The notes under the pieces are model-generated. The model did no database searches. It saw nothing but the letters and a program-made list of their open reading frames with translations, and was not told the origin of the DNA. Positions 34,977-44,950 of a stretch of DNA of 59,365 nt are shown one piece after another. The number at the start of each line of letters is the position of its first letter. The first letter of the stretch is position 1. A program made the translations under genes and the position numbers. Source of the DNA: Bifidobacterium hapali (lineage in GTDB: Bacteria > Actinomycetota > Actinomycetes > Actinomycetales > Bifidobacteriaceae); assembly GCF_002259755.1 (NCBI RefSeq), contig NZ_MWWY01000002.1:1-59365 (forward strand). Direction: 5' to 3'.

Positions 34977-37214
34977 TTACTCCTTGTTGGAGGAATTGCT
35001 GCCAGAACCGGTAGACCCAGAACCGGAAGAACCGGAAGAACCGGACCCGTTAGAACCAGAGCCGCCAGTCTCATCCTTCTCGGTGCCGCCACCCGTAGTG
35101 TCACCACCGCTACCGTTGTTATCCCCGGTATCGGTCGACGTCGCAGCCTTGGTCGTCAACGTCACCTCAGACCCCTCGTCAACCTCCTGACCGAGGCCAG
35201 GGTTGAGCGCGGTCACAATCGCGGTGTCATCAGACGGCCCAGAAATCGTAACCTTCAACCCCAGTGCTTCCAGCTGTGCACGCACACCGCTCACCGTCGC
35301 ACTCGACGTACCCAGCGCGATCGTGGTCGGAATCGTAACCTTCTTCACCGGTTCCTGACCCTTGGATACGACGATCGTCACCGTAATGTTCGGATCAATC
35401 GTCGTGCCGGCAGCCGGGTCGGTACTGATTACAGACCCTTGTGCAACCGTGTCGCTGTACTCCTCAGTCGAGCTTGCGTATAGGCCCATCTCTTGCAGCG
35501 TCTTCTGCGCGGCTTGCAGCGGCTGATTAGTCAGGTCAGGCATGGTCATGCGGCCAGTCGACACGACTAGTGTAATCGTCGTGCCACTCTTCTGCGATGT
35601 GCCAGCCTTCGGATCTGTCTCCACGACCTTATCCTGCTCGATTGTACTGTCGACGCTTTGCACGGTGTCGCTGACTTTGAAGCCGAGCTTGGTGAGCTCT
35701 TCGCGCGCTTCAGCCTGCGTCTTGTCGCTCACGTCCGGCACGGTCACCTGCTTAGGACCGGTGGAGAAGAAGACTTCCACGGTCGAACCCTTGGCGACTT
35801 TCTGACCGCCGGCCGGATCCTGCTTGGTTACCGTGCCTTCTGCTTTGTCAGAATCGTCGTCGTCGGTGATTTTCGCCGTCAGACCGAGGTCCTTGAGCTG
35901 GGTGCGTACCTTGTCTCTGGTTACGCCGGACATGGACGTAAAGTCTGGTACTTCAACAGTTTGTTCGATGACTGTACCGCCGCTCATCATAAAGAAAATG
36001 CCGACGATCGCAGCCAACAGTACGATAACGCCGATCACCGAGCCGATGATGATGTTCTTCTTCTTGCGCGCGGCTTGTGCGGCTTCTTCGCGCTGTTCTG
36101 CGCGTGATTTGACTGCCGTATTGCCGACCGCAGGTTGCGTCGCTGGAATAACTTCGAACTGACCGGTGACTGGATTGAACGCCTGTGTAGTCGTCGTCTC
36201 ACCCACGCTCGGCGCACTGCCGGGCACGCCAGCAGCCCCGGGCACGCCCGGCATGGCCATTGTTGCAGTCGGATTGTCCTGTTCAGCTTGCTTGCGCGCC
36301 TTCATATTCGACAGATCGGTGAGCGGGTTGAACGCGGCCGCAACCGGCACACCGCCGTTCATAAACGTTAAAATATCAGTTTTGAACTCTGCGGCCGTCG
36401 CATAGCGGTTCTGCCGATCCTTGGCCATCGCCTTAGCAACGATTGAATCCCACATTGGCGGCAATCCGGGCACGACTGCGCTCGGCGGTGTCGCCACTTC
36501 AGACACATGCTGATACGCGATTGCCACCGCCGAATCGCCGGTAAACGGCGGTCGACCGGTCAGCATTTCGTACAGCACGCAACCGGCCGAATACAGGTCG
36601 GAGCGCATGTCAACGGTTTCGCCGCGCGCCTGCTCGGGGGAGAGGTACTGTGCGGTTCCGACCACGCCTTGCGACTGGGTCATGGTCGCTGCGGAATCGT
36701 CAAGCGCACGCGCAATGCCGAAGTCCATGACTTTGACCACACCTTGATCAGAGATCATGATGTTGCCAGGCTTGATATCGCGGTGGATAATTCCCATGCG
36801 ATGCGAGTATTCGAGCGCGTTGAGTACGCCGAGCATGATCTGTTCGGCGTCGCGCTGGGAGAGCGCACCGTTCGCCTTGATGATATCGCGCAGCGTCTGG
36901 CCTTTGACGTACTCCATTACGAGGTACGGAAGATGCTCGGTCGAGCCGTCCTCGGCCGTCACTGTTTCTTCGCCCGAATCGTAGATGTTGACGATATTCG
37001 AGTTGTTCATCTGCGCGACTGCGTGTGCTTCGCGGCGGAATCGTGACAGGAATATCTTGTCGTTGGCCAGATCGGAACGCATGATTTTGACGGCCACGGT
37101 GCGTCCGAGGCGTGTGTCGAGCGCCACTCGTACTTCGGCCATACCACCGCGTCCGATCAGCTGGCCGAGCTGGTAACGGCCATCGGCAAGCGAATTGGGC
37201 ATAGTGTTGCTCAT
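34977..37214 (-). CDS. pknB: Serine/threonine protein kinase PknB with four PASTA domains
   Basis: A 745-aa membrane kinase that senses muropeptides or lipid II and controls growth and division. The kinase domain (about 10-275) has GRGGMAEV, VAVKIMR, catalytic HRDIKPGNIM and DFG in VMDFGIARA. A linker leads to a membrane helix (NIIIGSVIGVIVLLAAIVGI, near 395). Four PASTA repeats follow, then a Gly/Ser/Asn-rich tail. ATG 37214 overlaps the pknA stop (ATGA), with GGAAGGA upstream; the ATG at 37229 is rejected. It is the last gene of the seven-gene operon. Confidence 0.96.
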   Translation of the reverse strand: MSNTMPNSLADGRYQLGQLIGRGGMAEVRVALDTRLGRTVAVKIMRSDLANDKIFLSRFRREAHAVAQMNNSNIVNIYDSGEETVTAEDGSTEHLPYLVMEYVKGQTLRDIIKANGALSQRDAEQIMLGVLNALEYSHRMGIIHRDIKPGNIMISDQGVVKVMDFGIARALDDSAATMTQSQGVVGTAQYLSPEQARGETVDMRSDLYSAGCVLYEMLTGRPPFTGDSAVAIAYQHVSEVATPPSAVVPGLPPMWDSIVAKAMAKDRQNRYATAAEFKTDILTFMNGGVPVAAAFNPLTDLSNMKARKQAEQDNPTATMAMPGVPGAAGVPGSAPSVGETTTTQAFNPVTGQFEVIPATQPAVGNTAVKSRAEQREEAAQAARKKKNIIIGSVIGVIVLLAAIVGIFFMMSGGTVIEQTVEVPDFTSMSGVTRDKVRTQLKDLGLTAKITDDDDSDKAEGTVTKQDPAGGQKVAKGSTVEVFFSTGPKQVTVPDVSDKTQAEAREELTKLGFKVSDTVQSVDSTIEQDKVVETDPKAGTSQKSGTTITLVVSTGRMTMPDLTNQPLQAAQKTLQEMGLYASSTEEYSDTVAQGSVISTDPAAGTTIDPNITVTIVVSKGQEPVKKVTIPTTIALGTSSATVSGVRAQLEALGLKVTISGPSDDTAIVTALNPGLGQEVDEGSEVTLTTKAATSTDTGDNNGSGGDTTGGGTEKDETGGSGSNGSGSSGSSGSGSTGSGSNSSNKE

Positions 37215-38416
37215 TGCTGTTCCTTCCATGAGTCCGCGGTTGCGGACGTTTCCAAGCTGTGATCGACGCCGGACGGCATGTCAGCGACCGGCAGCTGCAC
37301 GATCGGTGCGGCTGAGTTTGCCGGCGGGGCCGGTACAATGACTTCCGGCGCAGCCAGCGGAACCGACGTGGCGGCCGACGTGGCACCAGCCGCCGCCACA
37401 CTCGCGTTCAGCGACGCCGCGTCCGCCACGATCGGCGCGGCCGGAATCGGCGCATCACCGGCAGGGATGATCGTCTTCGGGTCCATTGCGCGCAGCAACG
37501 TGTTGACGGCATGCGGCGCGCTGGCGACTCGACGCGGCATACGACCGGACGGTGGCGCGACGAACGTGTCATCACTGGCCTCGGTCTGCTGATCGAGCAG
37601 TCGGCGTTCGATACGCGCCAACGTGCGCGAAACGACGAGCGCATCCTTTGGACGGTCGCGCGGATCTTTCTCCAGCATCGACATCACAAATTGACGTAGC
37701 TGCAAATCAACCGTATCGGGCAACGGTGGCACCGGATCGTTGACGTGCGCAGCCGCAATATCCACCGGCGTGGCCCCCGTAAACGGACGGTGACCGCACA
37801 GTCCTTCGTACGCGACGACACCGAGCGAGTAAATATCAGATTGCGGCGTCGCCTGCTGGCCTTGCGCCTGCTCGGGGGAGATGTATTGCGCAGTGCCGAC
37901 GACCATGCCGTCTTGCGTAATCTGCTCCTGATTGGTCGAGTACGAGACACCAAAATCGGTGATTTTCACCTCGCCATTGTCGGAAACCATGATGTTCGCT
38001 GGCTTGACATCGCGGTGAATCACGCCGTGAGAGTGTGCGACGAACAGGCCGCGCGCAGTCTGAATAAGTATCGGCAGTAGCTCGGTTGGTGGTATCGCGC
38101 CACGCTCGTGATACAGGTCCGCGAGTGACTTCGACGGCACGTATTCCATGATGAGAAAGCCGATGCCATCGTGCTCGTAGTATTCAAACAGTGCGGCGAT
38201 ATTCGGGTGCGCAAGATTGGCGGAATTGTGCGCTTCCGCGCGCAGTCGCTGGAGTTTGGACTCCATATTGGACTGATCGGAGCGCAACGCTTTAATCGCA
38301 ACCGGACGGTTGAGCTGAATATCATACGCTTTCCAAACTTCGCCCATACCGCCTTGCGCGAGCCGTCGATCGAGCCGGTAACGGCGGTGAATAAGTTGTC
38401 CTTCGATCAGTTTCAC
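37211..38416 (-). CDS. pknA: Serine/threonine protein kinase PknA
   Basis: A 401-aa kinase with a complete catalytic core in residues 10-270: AQGGMGEVWKAYD, VAIKALR, HRDVKPANIM, DFGVSYS, and SPEQAQG in the activation region. The remaining 120 residues are Ala/Pro-rich with no membrane helix that I can see, unlike mycobacterial PknA, which has one, so the enzyme seems cytosolic. It starts at GTG 38416, overlapping the pbpA stop (GTGA). It lies between pbpA and pknB in the coupled operon and is predicted to act on division proteins. Confidence 0.94.
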   Translation of the reverse strand: MKLIEGQLIHRRYRLDRRLAQGGMGEVWKAYDIQLNRPVAIKALRSDQSNMESKLQRLRAEAHNSANLAHPNIAALFEYYEHDGIGFLIMEYVPSKSLADLYHERGAIPPTELLPILIQTARGLFVAHSHGVIHRDVKPANIMVSDNGEVKITDFGVSYSTNQEQITQDGMVVGTAQYISPEQAQGQQATPQSDIYSLGVVAYEGLCGHRPFTGATPVDIAAAHVNDPVPPLPDTVDLQLRQFVMSMLEKDPRDRPKDALVVSRTLARIERRLLDQQTEASDDTFVAPPSGRMPRRVASAPHAVNTLLRAMDPKTIIPAGDAPIPAAPIVADAASLNASVAAAGATSAATSVPLAAPEVIVPAPPANSAAPIVQLPVADMPSGVDHSLETSATADSWKEQQ

Positions 38417-39888
38417 TTCTTCAACGCCTCCTCCATCAACGACTTCATAATCGGACCCGCGGCGAGCGAGCCGTAGAGATCAGTATTATGCACTACTACC
38501 GAGATCGCGATCTGCGGATTGTCGGCGGGCGCGAAGCCCATGATCCAACCGTCGATGCTCTGATTTGCCGTACCGATTTGCGCGGTACCAGTTTTTGCAG
38601 CGACTTTCACGCCGTCGATTTGCAGCGACGGGTATTCTTTGGTGATCACGGATTCCATTGCTGTGGTGAGCGTATTCGCGGTATCGGCGCTGAACGCTTT
38701 CGTTAACACCTGCGCTTTGGTTTCCGAAATCACCGACAGATCGCTTGATCGCACGCGGTCCACGATCGTCGGCTTCATGAGTACGCCGTCGTTCGCAATC
38801 GCGGACGCAATCATCGCGCTTTGCAGCGGGGTGATTTGATTGTCACCCTGACCGATCGACGCTAGCGCAAGCCGATCATCAGTCGGATTATCTGGGAACT
38901 TCGACGCGACCGATACCATTGGCGAACCAGTCGAGGTCGTGCCGTCGACGGTAATCGGCTCGTCGTACCCGAGCTTTTCCGCCATTGCACGCACTTTGTC
39001 AGCGCCGAGCGCAACACCGAGTTGCGCAAACGCGGTATTCGACGAATACGTGATCGCATCTTGGAACGAGATCTTGCCGTTTGAACCGCCGCCAGCTGCA
39101 CTGGAGTTGATCAAATCGGTCGCCGTACCAGGCAGAGTGTACGTTGCACCGGCTGGAATTTGCGTGTCGAGCTGGTAGTTGCCAGTTTCGAGCGCAGCCA
39201 GAGCCACGATGGTCTTAAACGTGGACCCCGGCGGGTAGAGCTGACGCGTGGCGCGGTTGAGCATGGGGTTCGCTTCGTCGCCGACGAGCTGCTCGAACGC
39301 CTTGTTTGCGTCGGCTGTAGCGTGCGTGGCGAGTGTGTTCGGATCGTAGCTCGGCGTGCTTGCCATCGCGAGAATACGGCCGGTTTTCGGCTCGGTCACG
39401 ACGACCGCGCCGTCACGATCGCCCAAAAGCTGGTACGCGAGTGCTTGCAGTTTGGAATCGATCGACGTTTCGACAGACGCGCCAGTATTCTGCTCGCCGG
39501 ACAGTACTGCCTTGAACCGCTCCCACAGCAGCTCGTCAGCCTGTCCGCTCAGAAGATCGTTACGCGATCCTTCGATACCGTTGGACGTTGGTCCAGTGCC
39601 GTGCGTAATCGAAAAATAGCCGGTGATCGGAGCGTACAGTGCTCCGTCGAAATATTGACGCTGGTATTTGAACGAGTCATTAGTGCCGATTGATTGCGCG
39701 ATGACAGTGCCGTCGGACGTGAGGATTGCGCCGCGCGGCGTGCCGTACGTGCGGTAAATCGAGCGTGCGTTGCGTGAGTCAGCGTTGAGATTATTGTCGA
39801 CGACTGCAGTGAACACGGAGCTGGAGATGCCGAGGATGACGAACAGGACGAGGACTGCCGTGAACAGTTGACGTAAGGATTTGTTCAT
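38413..39888 (-). CDS. pbpA: Class B penicillin-binding protein (transpeptidase) PbpA
   Basis: A 491-aa peptidoglycan transpeptidase anchored by an N-terminal helix (residues 9-29). Active-site motifs: SxxK in YPPGSTFKTIV, SxN in YSSNTAFAQ, and KTG in AAKTGTAQIG. It lacks the glycosyltransferase domain, as class B enzymes do, and works with the SEDS protein encoded just upstream. ATG 39888 overlaps the rodA/ftsW-like stop by four bases. Expected to be outside the membrane; beta-lactam target by family. Confidence 0.95.
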   Translation of the reverse strand: MNKSLRQLFTAVLVLFVILGISSSVFTAVVDNNLNADSRNARSIYRTYGTPRGAILTSDGTVIAQSIGTNDSFKYQRQYFDGALYAPITGYFSITHGTGPTSNGIEGSRNDLLSGQADELLWERFKAVLSGEQNTGASVETSIDSKLQALAYQLLGDRDGAVVVTEPKTGRILAMASTPSYDPNTLATHATADANKAFEQLVGDEANPMLNRATRQLYPPGSTFKTIVALAALETGNYQLDTQIPAGATYTLPGTATDLINSSAAGGGSNGKISFQDAITYSSNTAFAQLGVALGADKVRAMAEKLGYDEPITVDGTTSTGSPMVSVASKFPDNPTDDRLALASIGQGDNQITPLQSAMIASAIANDGVLMKPTIVDRVRSSDLSVISETKAQVLTKAFSADTANTLTTAMESVITKEYPSLQIDGVKVAAKTGTAQIGTANQSIDGWIMGFAPADNPQIAISVVVHNTDLYGSLAAGPIMKSLMEEALKK

Positions 39889-41273
39889 CGGACACCACGC
39901 TCCTTGAGTTCATGGTCGCGCAAGGCGGCCAGCGCCTCATATTGGAACGTTTCTGATAGATCGGTGGACGGTTCTGGCTTGTTTGCTGCGTTCGAGATTA
40001 CGACAAGCAGTGCTGCGAGCACGTAGTTGGCGATAAGTGACGAACCGCCGGCCGCCATGTAGGGCATAGTGAGACCGGTTAACGGAATGACGAGCGTGAT
40101 ACCGCCGACGACCGTGAAGACTTGGAATGCCATCGTGAACACGAGTCCGGAAGCGAGCAGTTTGCCGAAACCGTCTTTGATTTTCATGGCCGTGATGAAT
40201 CCGGACGCAATGATGATCAAATACAGCATGAGTACGGCTAGAATACCTGCCAAACCGAGTTCTTCGCCAACGGAGGCGTAAATATAATCTGAGTTTGCAA
40301 ACGGCGTGATATCCGGGTGACCTTGGCCAAGTCCCGTGCCAGCAAGCCCGCCAGATGCGAGGCCGAACAAGCCGTTGACGATCTGATATGAGCCGCCGAA
40401 TTCTTGGTTGTACAACGTGTTATCGAACGGGTGCAACCACGCGTCCACGCGCGCGCCAACATGGCTGAAAATACTGGATGCCGCCACGGCTCCGCCTGCG
40501 AAAGCGAGCAAACCAATCACGATCCAGCTTTTGCGACCGGTTGAGACGTACAACATTGCGACGAACATCGCGAAAAACATGAGCGACGTGCCTAAATCGT
40601 GCTGGATAATGAGCACGCCCATCGACACGCCCCAAATAATAATAATCGGGCCGAGATCTTTAATACGGGGCAGTTGAATCCCTAAGAATTTCTTACCGCC
40701 TACGGCCAGCTGGTCGCGATGATCGAACAGGTATGCGGCAAAGAAGAACGCGAGGAACAATTTGGCAAACTCAGCCGGCTGCACAGTGCTGTTCGTGAAC
40801 GGGATTTTAATCCACACGCTTGCGCCGTTGATATCAATGCCAAGGCCCGGAATCATAGGGGAGAGCAGCAAAATCAGGCCCACGACCATACTTACATACG
40901 AAAATCGGCGCAAAATACGGTAATCCTGTAAGGCCACAATAAGCGCGCCACAAATCACCAAAGCCGCGGCCGCCCACAGCAATTGACGAAAACCGACTGC
41001 CGTATCTTTGGCGTGGTCGATGCGCGCAATCATCATCGTACCGATCGCGTTCAGCAGCAGTACGCACGGCATAATCGACTGGCTCGCATACGGCTGGAAC
41101 CGAATCGTCAACGCCCACAGCACGAGATACAGTGCGGTGACTATGCCAAGCGAGATCGCGTAATTCGTTGGAAATCCGCCAGTTGTGCGCTCAAACATTT
41201 GGAAGAACGCGACAAAACCGATGACGATAGCGAACAGCAACAGCGAAATCTGCCGCAGCCGAGTTTGTATCAT
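39885..41273 (-). CDS. rodA: SEDS-family peptidoglycan glycosyltransferase (RodA/FtsW)
   Basis: A 462-aa protein with about ten membrane helices. Polymerises lipid II into glycan strands together with PbpA. Family blocks are seen: GIDINGASVWIKIPF, FTNSTVQPAEFAKL, LIIQHDLGTSLMFFA, and near the end GLTMPYMAAGGSSLIANY. Position within fhaB-pstP-rodA-pbpA-pknA matches the actinobacterial rodA. It is translationally coupled on both sides (ATGA with pstP, ATGA with pbpA). Confidence 0.94.
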   Translation of the reverse strand: MIQTRLRQISLLLFAIVIGFVAFFQMFERTTGGFPTNYAISLGIVTALYLVLWALTIRFQPYASQSIMPCVLLLNAIGTMMIARIDHAKDTAVGFRQLLWAAAALVICGALIVALQDYRILRRFSYVSMVVGLILLLSPMIPGLGIDINGASVWIKIPFTNSTVQPAEFAKLFLAFFFAAYLFDHRDQLAVGGKKFLGIQLPRIKDLGPIIIIWGVSMGVLIIQHDLGTSLMFFAMFVAMLYVSTGRKSWIVIGLLAFAGGAVAASSIFSHVGARVDAWLHPFDNTLYNQEFGGSYQIVNGLFGLASGGLAGTGLGQGHPDITPFANSDYIYASVGEELGLAGILAVLMLYLIIIASGFITAMKIKDGFGKLLASGLVFTMAFQVFTVVGGITLVIPLTGLTMPYMAAGGSSLIANYVLAALLVVISNAANKPEPSTDLSETFQYEALAALRDHELKERGVR

Positions 41274-42871
41274 TGCGCGTTACCTCCCTTCGTTGAGTCG
41301 CTCGAGTTCTCGGACGAATCTGGCTTGCCGTCCCCGTTGTTGTCGATCGCATCGTCAGCAGCGCCGAAACTCGGCGTATCCGACTGGCTCTTCTGCGCTT
41401 CCTTATCGCGTTCCTTCTCAATAAACTCAGCGTGCGCGGTGGCCGCGTCGAGCGAGTCAACGGTAATCCCCTGCTCAAGCTGCGACTGCCACGATTGTGG
41501 CAAAGAAGACACCTGAATATCGGTTTTCTTCACCTCATGCGACAGCGACAGGCCGAACAGATTCGTGTTCACGCCTTGATAAATCGCGATCACACCGTCG
41601 CTTGACGACGCGAGATAATACCGCGTTTGACTCCACGCATACGCACCCCAGCCGCAGCCAGCCAGCGCGGCCGCGGCAATAATCGAGGCGAACAGCACAA
41701 TAAACCGGTTGCGATGCCGACGGGTGCGCGTTACTTTGCGCTGTTTAGCTTGCTCGCGGTGAATCGCGCGCGCGACTTCTGGGTCGCTTGGGTCGGTGGT
41801 GATCCGGCCATCGGACTTCTGAACGACTGGAATTTCGCCAGTATCAGGCACTTCACGATCGCCGATTTCCTCACGGACAGTCGACGGTTGTGCGACGCGC
41901 GAGGTCGGCTGTTTCGCTGCGACCTGCTTATCTTTGCCTTCGTTACTGTCTTGGATGAGCTTGGCCGCGCGCGTGGCCGGCGAACTCAAATCGGGCCGCA
42001 GTGCGGGCGCGGTGGCGACCGGTGCGTTGACGATATCCGCGATCGTTTCGAGGCTAGAACTTGCCGCACCGCCGACGAGCAGCGTTTGATGCGGCAGATC
42101 GAATGCGTTGGCGTCGAGCGCGAGTGTTGCATCGGCGATCACCGCAGTCACGTTATCGGTACTGCCGGCCTTCAACGCCATGCTGACGAGCCGTTGCGCG
42201 CACTCTTCCTGATCAGTGCAATCGGCCAGTACTTGTTCGATTGTCGAGTCTTCGAGCACGCCACACAAGCCGTCCGAGCACAACAGCCAACGATCCGCAG
42301 GATGTGCCTTGCGGATCGCGATATCAGGTCGTGGGTCGATGTCGAAATCACCGAGCACGCGCATCACCACGTTACGTTGCGGATGATTCTTCGCTTCGGA
42401 CGGCGTGATGCGGCCCATATCAATCAAATGCTGCACGTAACTGTGATCATGCGTCATGCGCGTGAGTTTGCCGTCGCGCAGTAAGTACGCGCGCGAGTCG
42501 CCGATATGCGCGAGAACCCAGTATCCGGACACGAGTACCAACGCGACAACCGTAGTGCCCATGCCGGCGAGCTTGCGCTCGTGTTTCGCTTTGCCGACGA
42601 TCGCGTCGTGCGCGGCGATTACGGAAGATTCGAGTACGTGCGAAACGGTTTGGATGTCGCCGTCGACATCATCCTGCTCGATATGCGCGAGCGAACGGAT
42701 TGCAATCGTAGACGCAGTATCACCGCCCGCGTGACCGCCCATGCCGTCGCAGATCGCGGCCAAATGTTCGCCGGCGAACGACGAATCCTGATTGTTAGCG
42801 CGCACAGTACCGACGTCAGAAACCGTCGTCGAGTAGAGGAAAAGCGTTTGTGAAGCAGCAGAATTTGGCAT
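41270..42871 (-). CDS. pstP: PP2C-family serine/threonine phosphatase PstP
   Basis: Dephosphorylates PknA, PknB and their targets; needs two Mn2+ ions. The cytosolic PPM/PP2C domain occupies about residues 15-245: NNQDSSFAG, ICDGMGGHAGGDTAS, GDSRAYLLRDGKL, CSDGLCG and a late STDNVTAV. A membrane helix lies near 380-400 (RFIVLFASIIAAAALAGCGW) with an extracellular tail rich in Ser/Asn. ATG 42871 has GAGGTGAT upstream. A GTG at 42880, overlapping the fhaB stop, is an alternative that fits the coupling pattern of this operon but has no ribosome site. Confidence 0.94.
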   Translation of the reverse strand: MPNSAASQTLFLYSTTVSDVGTVRANNQDSSFAGEHLAAICDGMGGHAGGDTASTIAIRSLAHIEQDDVDGDIQTVSHVLESSVIAAHDAIVGKAKHERKLAGMGTTVVALVLVSGYWVLAHIGDSRAYLLRDGKLTRMTHDHSYVQHLIDMGRITPSEAKNHPQRNVVMRVLGDFDIDPRPDIAIRKAHPADRWLLCSDGLCGVLEDSTIEQVLADCTDQEECAQRLVSMALKAGSTDNVTAVIADATLALDANAFDLPHQTLLVGGAASSSLETIADIVNAPVATAPALRPDLSSPATRAAKLIQDSNEGKDKQVAAKQPTSRVAQPSTVREEIGDREVPDTGEIPVVQKSDGRITTDPSDPEVARAIHREQAKQRKVTRTRRHRNRFIVLFASIIAAAALAGCGWGAYAWSQTRYYLASSSDGVIAIYQGVNTNLFGLSLSHEVKKTDIQVSSLPQSWQSQLEQGITVDSLDAATAHAEFIEKERDKEAQKSQSDTPSFGAADDAIDNNGDGKPDSSENSSDSTKGGNAQ

Positions 42872-42876
42872 CGCGA

Positions 42877-43413
42877 TCACCTCAGTTCGAAGGTGGTCGC
42901 GCCGATGCGCACCGGCACACGCGCCGCAAGAATCGTAGGCGTATTAATACGCTGGCCGTTGACCACAGTGCCGTTCGTACTGCCGAGATCTTCAATCGCC
43001 CACGAACCGGTGACAGGGTCCTTATATACGCGCGCATGATGCGACGATGCGAACTCGTCTTCCAACACCACGGTATTCGACGCGGCACGGCCGAGCGTAA
43101 TCGAACCGCCAGTCAGCGGCACTGACGCGCCGGCAAGCGGACCGTCAATAATCACGAGCAATGTTAAATCGTTATTCGCTTGGCTGGCACGTTCAGCGAC
43201 CGGAGTGCGCACCGGGACGGCCGTTGACGTCGCCACGGGCGCCGGGGATGCGGCGGCCTTGCGCGCACGACGCTCTTTACGGCGATGCGTGCGCGATGTG
43301 CGCGGACTAAACGTCTCCATATCCTTGTGCAGAGAACGCATGGCAAGCCATACGAACACCCACAGCAGGGCGAGCAGTCCGTACTTGAGAATGGCGAAGG
43401 TCAATTCGGTCAT
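42877..43413 (-). CDS. fhaB: Membrane-anchored FHA-domain protein FhaB (FipA-like)
   Basis: A 178-aa protein with an N-terminal membrane helix (about 8-26), a basic Arg/Lys-rich linker and a C-terminal FHA domain: ITLGRAASNTVVLEDEFASS, HHARVYKDP and LGSTNGTVVNGQRI. FHA domains bind phospho-threonine, here probably on the products of the kinases in the same operon. In mycobacteria the homologue connects phosphorylation to FtsZ/FtsQ. Located between fhaA and pstP. Confidence 0.92.
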   Translation of the reverse strand: MTELTFAILKYGLLALLWVFVWLAMRSLHKDMETFSPRTSRTHRRKERRARKAAASPAPVATSTAVPVRTPVAERASQANNDLTLLVIIDGPLAGASVPLTGGSITLGRAASNTVVLEDEFASSHHARVYKDPVTGSWAIEDLGSTNGTVVNGQRINTPTILAARVPVRIGATTFELR

Positions 43414-43433
43414 AGAACGGCTCCTTCGCGGGC

Positions 43434-44135
43434 TTACTCCTGATCCTGCGCGGAAGCCCAGTAGAGGATACGCGTGCGGCCAATGGTGATCGTGTTGCCG
43501 TCGAGCAGCGTGGCGATCGGGACCTGATGGCCTTCAATATACATGTGATTAGTGGAACCGAGATCGCGCGCGATAACACCGTTCGGCGTGATATCGATTT
43601 CCATGTGACGGCGGGAAATACCCGGGTCGTCGATGATGATGTCGCAGCCGGAGCCGCGGCCGATCACGGTCTTTTCCTTGGTGAGTAGGTATTGGTTGCC
43701 GTTGACTTCGAGCATCGGGTTGGACTGCGACTGTTCGTTCGTGGTGACCGGGACTGCGTTGCCTTGCACCGATTCGGAGCTTAGGTTGAAGTTGCCTTTG
43801 GTCAGGTCGAGATCTTCTTCAAAGATGACGACGACCGGGCCAACGAATGCGTAGTGCTGGCTCTTGGCGTACTGGGTTAGATTGTCGGCCAGCTCGTTGG
43901 CGAGGGTTTCGGACCCCCACTGTTCGATGCGGTCGAAATCGGGGGTGCTCAGCTTGAAACGATATTCGTTCGGAGCCACTGTGCGGTCGCGGCCTACTGG
44001 CATCGCCTCATTGTCGATTTCGCGTTCGAGGGCGCTGGAGAGGTCGACGGGCTGCAGGTCCTTAGACCCGAACTTGGCGAACACGCCATTGACCGCGCCT
44101 TCTACACTTTTCTCAAAACGGTCGAGAACGCTCAT
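43434..44135 (-). CDS. fhaA: FhaA: DUF3662 plus FHA-domain protein
   Basis: A 233-aa protein, first in the operon. Residues 1-115 are the DUF3662 region (VLDRFEKSVEGAVNGVFAKF, then PVDLSSALEREIDNEA), and residues about 150-230 the FHA domain (VIGRGSGCDIIIDDPGISRR, HMEIDITPNG, LGSTNHMYIEG). The long linker typical of mycobacterial FhaA (over 500 aa) is missing. It presumably binds phosphorylated lipid-II flippase or kinase partners. AGAAAGGGA precedes ATG 44135. Confidence 0.92.
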   Translation of the reverse strand: MSVLDRFEKSVEGAVNGVFAKFGSKDLQPVDLSSALEREIDNEAMPVGRDRTVAPNEYRFKLSTPDFDRIEQWGSETLANELADNLTQYAKSQHYAFVGPVVVIFEEDLDLTKGNFNLSSESVQGNAVPVTTNEQSQSNPMLEVNGNQYLLTKEKTVIGRGSGCDIIIDDPGISRRHMEIDITPNGVIARDLGSTNHMYIEGHQVPIATLLDGNTITIGRTRILYWASAQDQE

Positions 44136-44163
44136 GGTGATCCCTTTCTACATATCTTCGTCC

Positions 44164-44193
44164 ATCCTACGCGGCAGTGGGGAATTAGGCCAA
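44164..44193 (-). promoter_or_regulatory. Probable promoter of the fhaA-pknB operon
   Basis: On the minus strand TTGGCC (44188-44193) and TAGGAT (44164-44169) lie 18 bases apart, about 30 bp before the fhaA start. All seven genes have short gaps or overlaps, so this may serve the whole operon. Confidence 0.6.
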
Positions 44194-44308
44194 AATTTCG
44201 GCCCGATTCGTTACATTTGGGTGCAAAATTTCCACGTCATCGCGGGTTTGGCTCGCGCAGCGCGCCCAAAATCGCAAACGAGCCGCCCGCCCAGCAAAGC
44301 GTTTTATC

Positions 44309-44590
44309 TCGGCTCCCCTTGAAGGACGTTGCCGTTAAGCAAACAGCAGAGCTGTTTGTAGGCAACGTGCTCGCCGACAGGCGAGCCAGAAAAACGCCGC
44401 GCGTAGCGCGTCTGGAATTGCTGGTTCGTTGCCGTTAAGCAAACAGCGGAGCTGTTTGTAGGTGCTGTGTGAGCCGACAGGCGAGCCAGCAAACTGCGCG
44501 CTTCGCGCGTCCCTAATTGCGGGACGAGCTGTCGACGAAGTCGACTGAGGGGTAGTCACACCCTTGGAACGACCAACCCGTGTCAATGCT
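44309..44590. repeat. R2 (two tandem hairpins) followed by a truncated R1
   Basis: CTCGGCTCCCCTTGAAGG starts the block; two GTTGCCGTTAAGCAAACAGC hairpins follow in tandem (about 44328 and 44430), then an R1 half ending CCAACCCGTG without its right arm. Confidence 0.7.
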
Positions 44591-44635
44591 TGTTGCCTCT
44601 CGTGAGTGTGTTGATCGTCCATCATCCATCGCTCT

Positions 44636-44911
44636 CTGCCACACAACCGAAAAATCGTTAAAAATCCCGTTGTGTGGCAATTCGTGTTGCCACACAACTG
44701 TTGTATAACGTTATATCCCGTTTGTGTGGCAAACCTAATAATCCTTAAATTGTTGGAATTTCAACGTTTTTGAGTAGTATGCCCCCGTACTCGTTTTAAC
44801 GGGTGTTGCCACACAACCGAAAAATCGTCGAAAATTCGTTTGTGTGGCAAATCTCGTGTACACACAACTGTCATATAACGTTATACCCATCTTGTGTGGC
44901 ATGGGTTTTCG
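44636..44911. repeat. Family E palindromes (TTGCCACACAAC arms), 51-bp steps
   Basis: Units of 44-46 bp start at about 44636 and 44687 (51-bp step) and at 44816 and 44867 (51-bp step). The two pairs are 129 bp apart. Arms are TGCCACACAA / TTGTGTGGCA, with AT-rich loops such as AAAAATCG...CG and ATAACGTTATA. Confidence 0.82.
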
Positions 44912-44950
44912 GGTTTGATGGTCGTATGTCATGGAATTGGGTGTGTGAAC

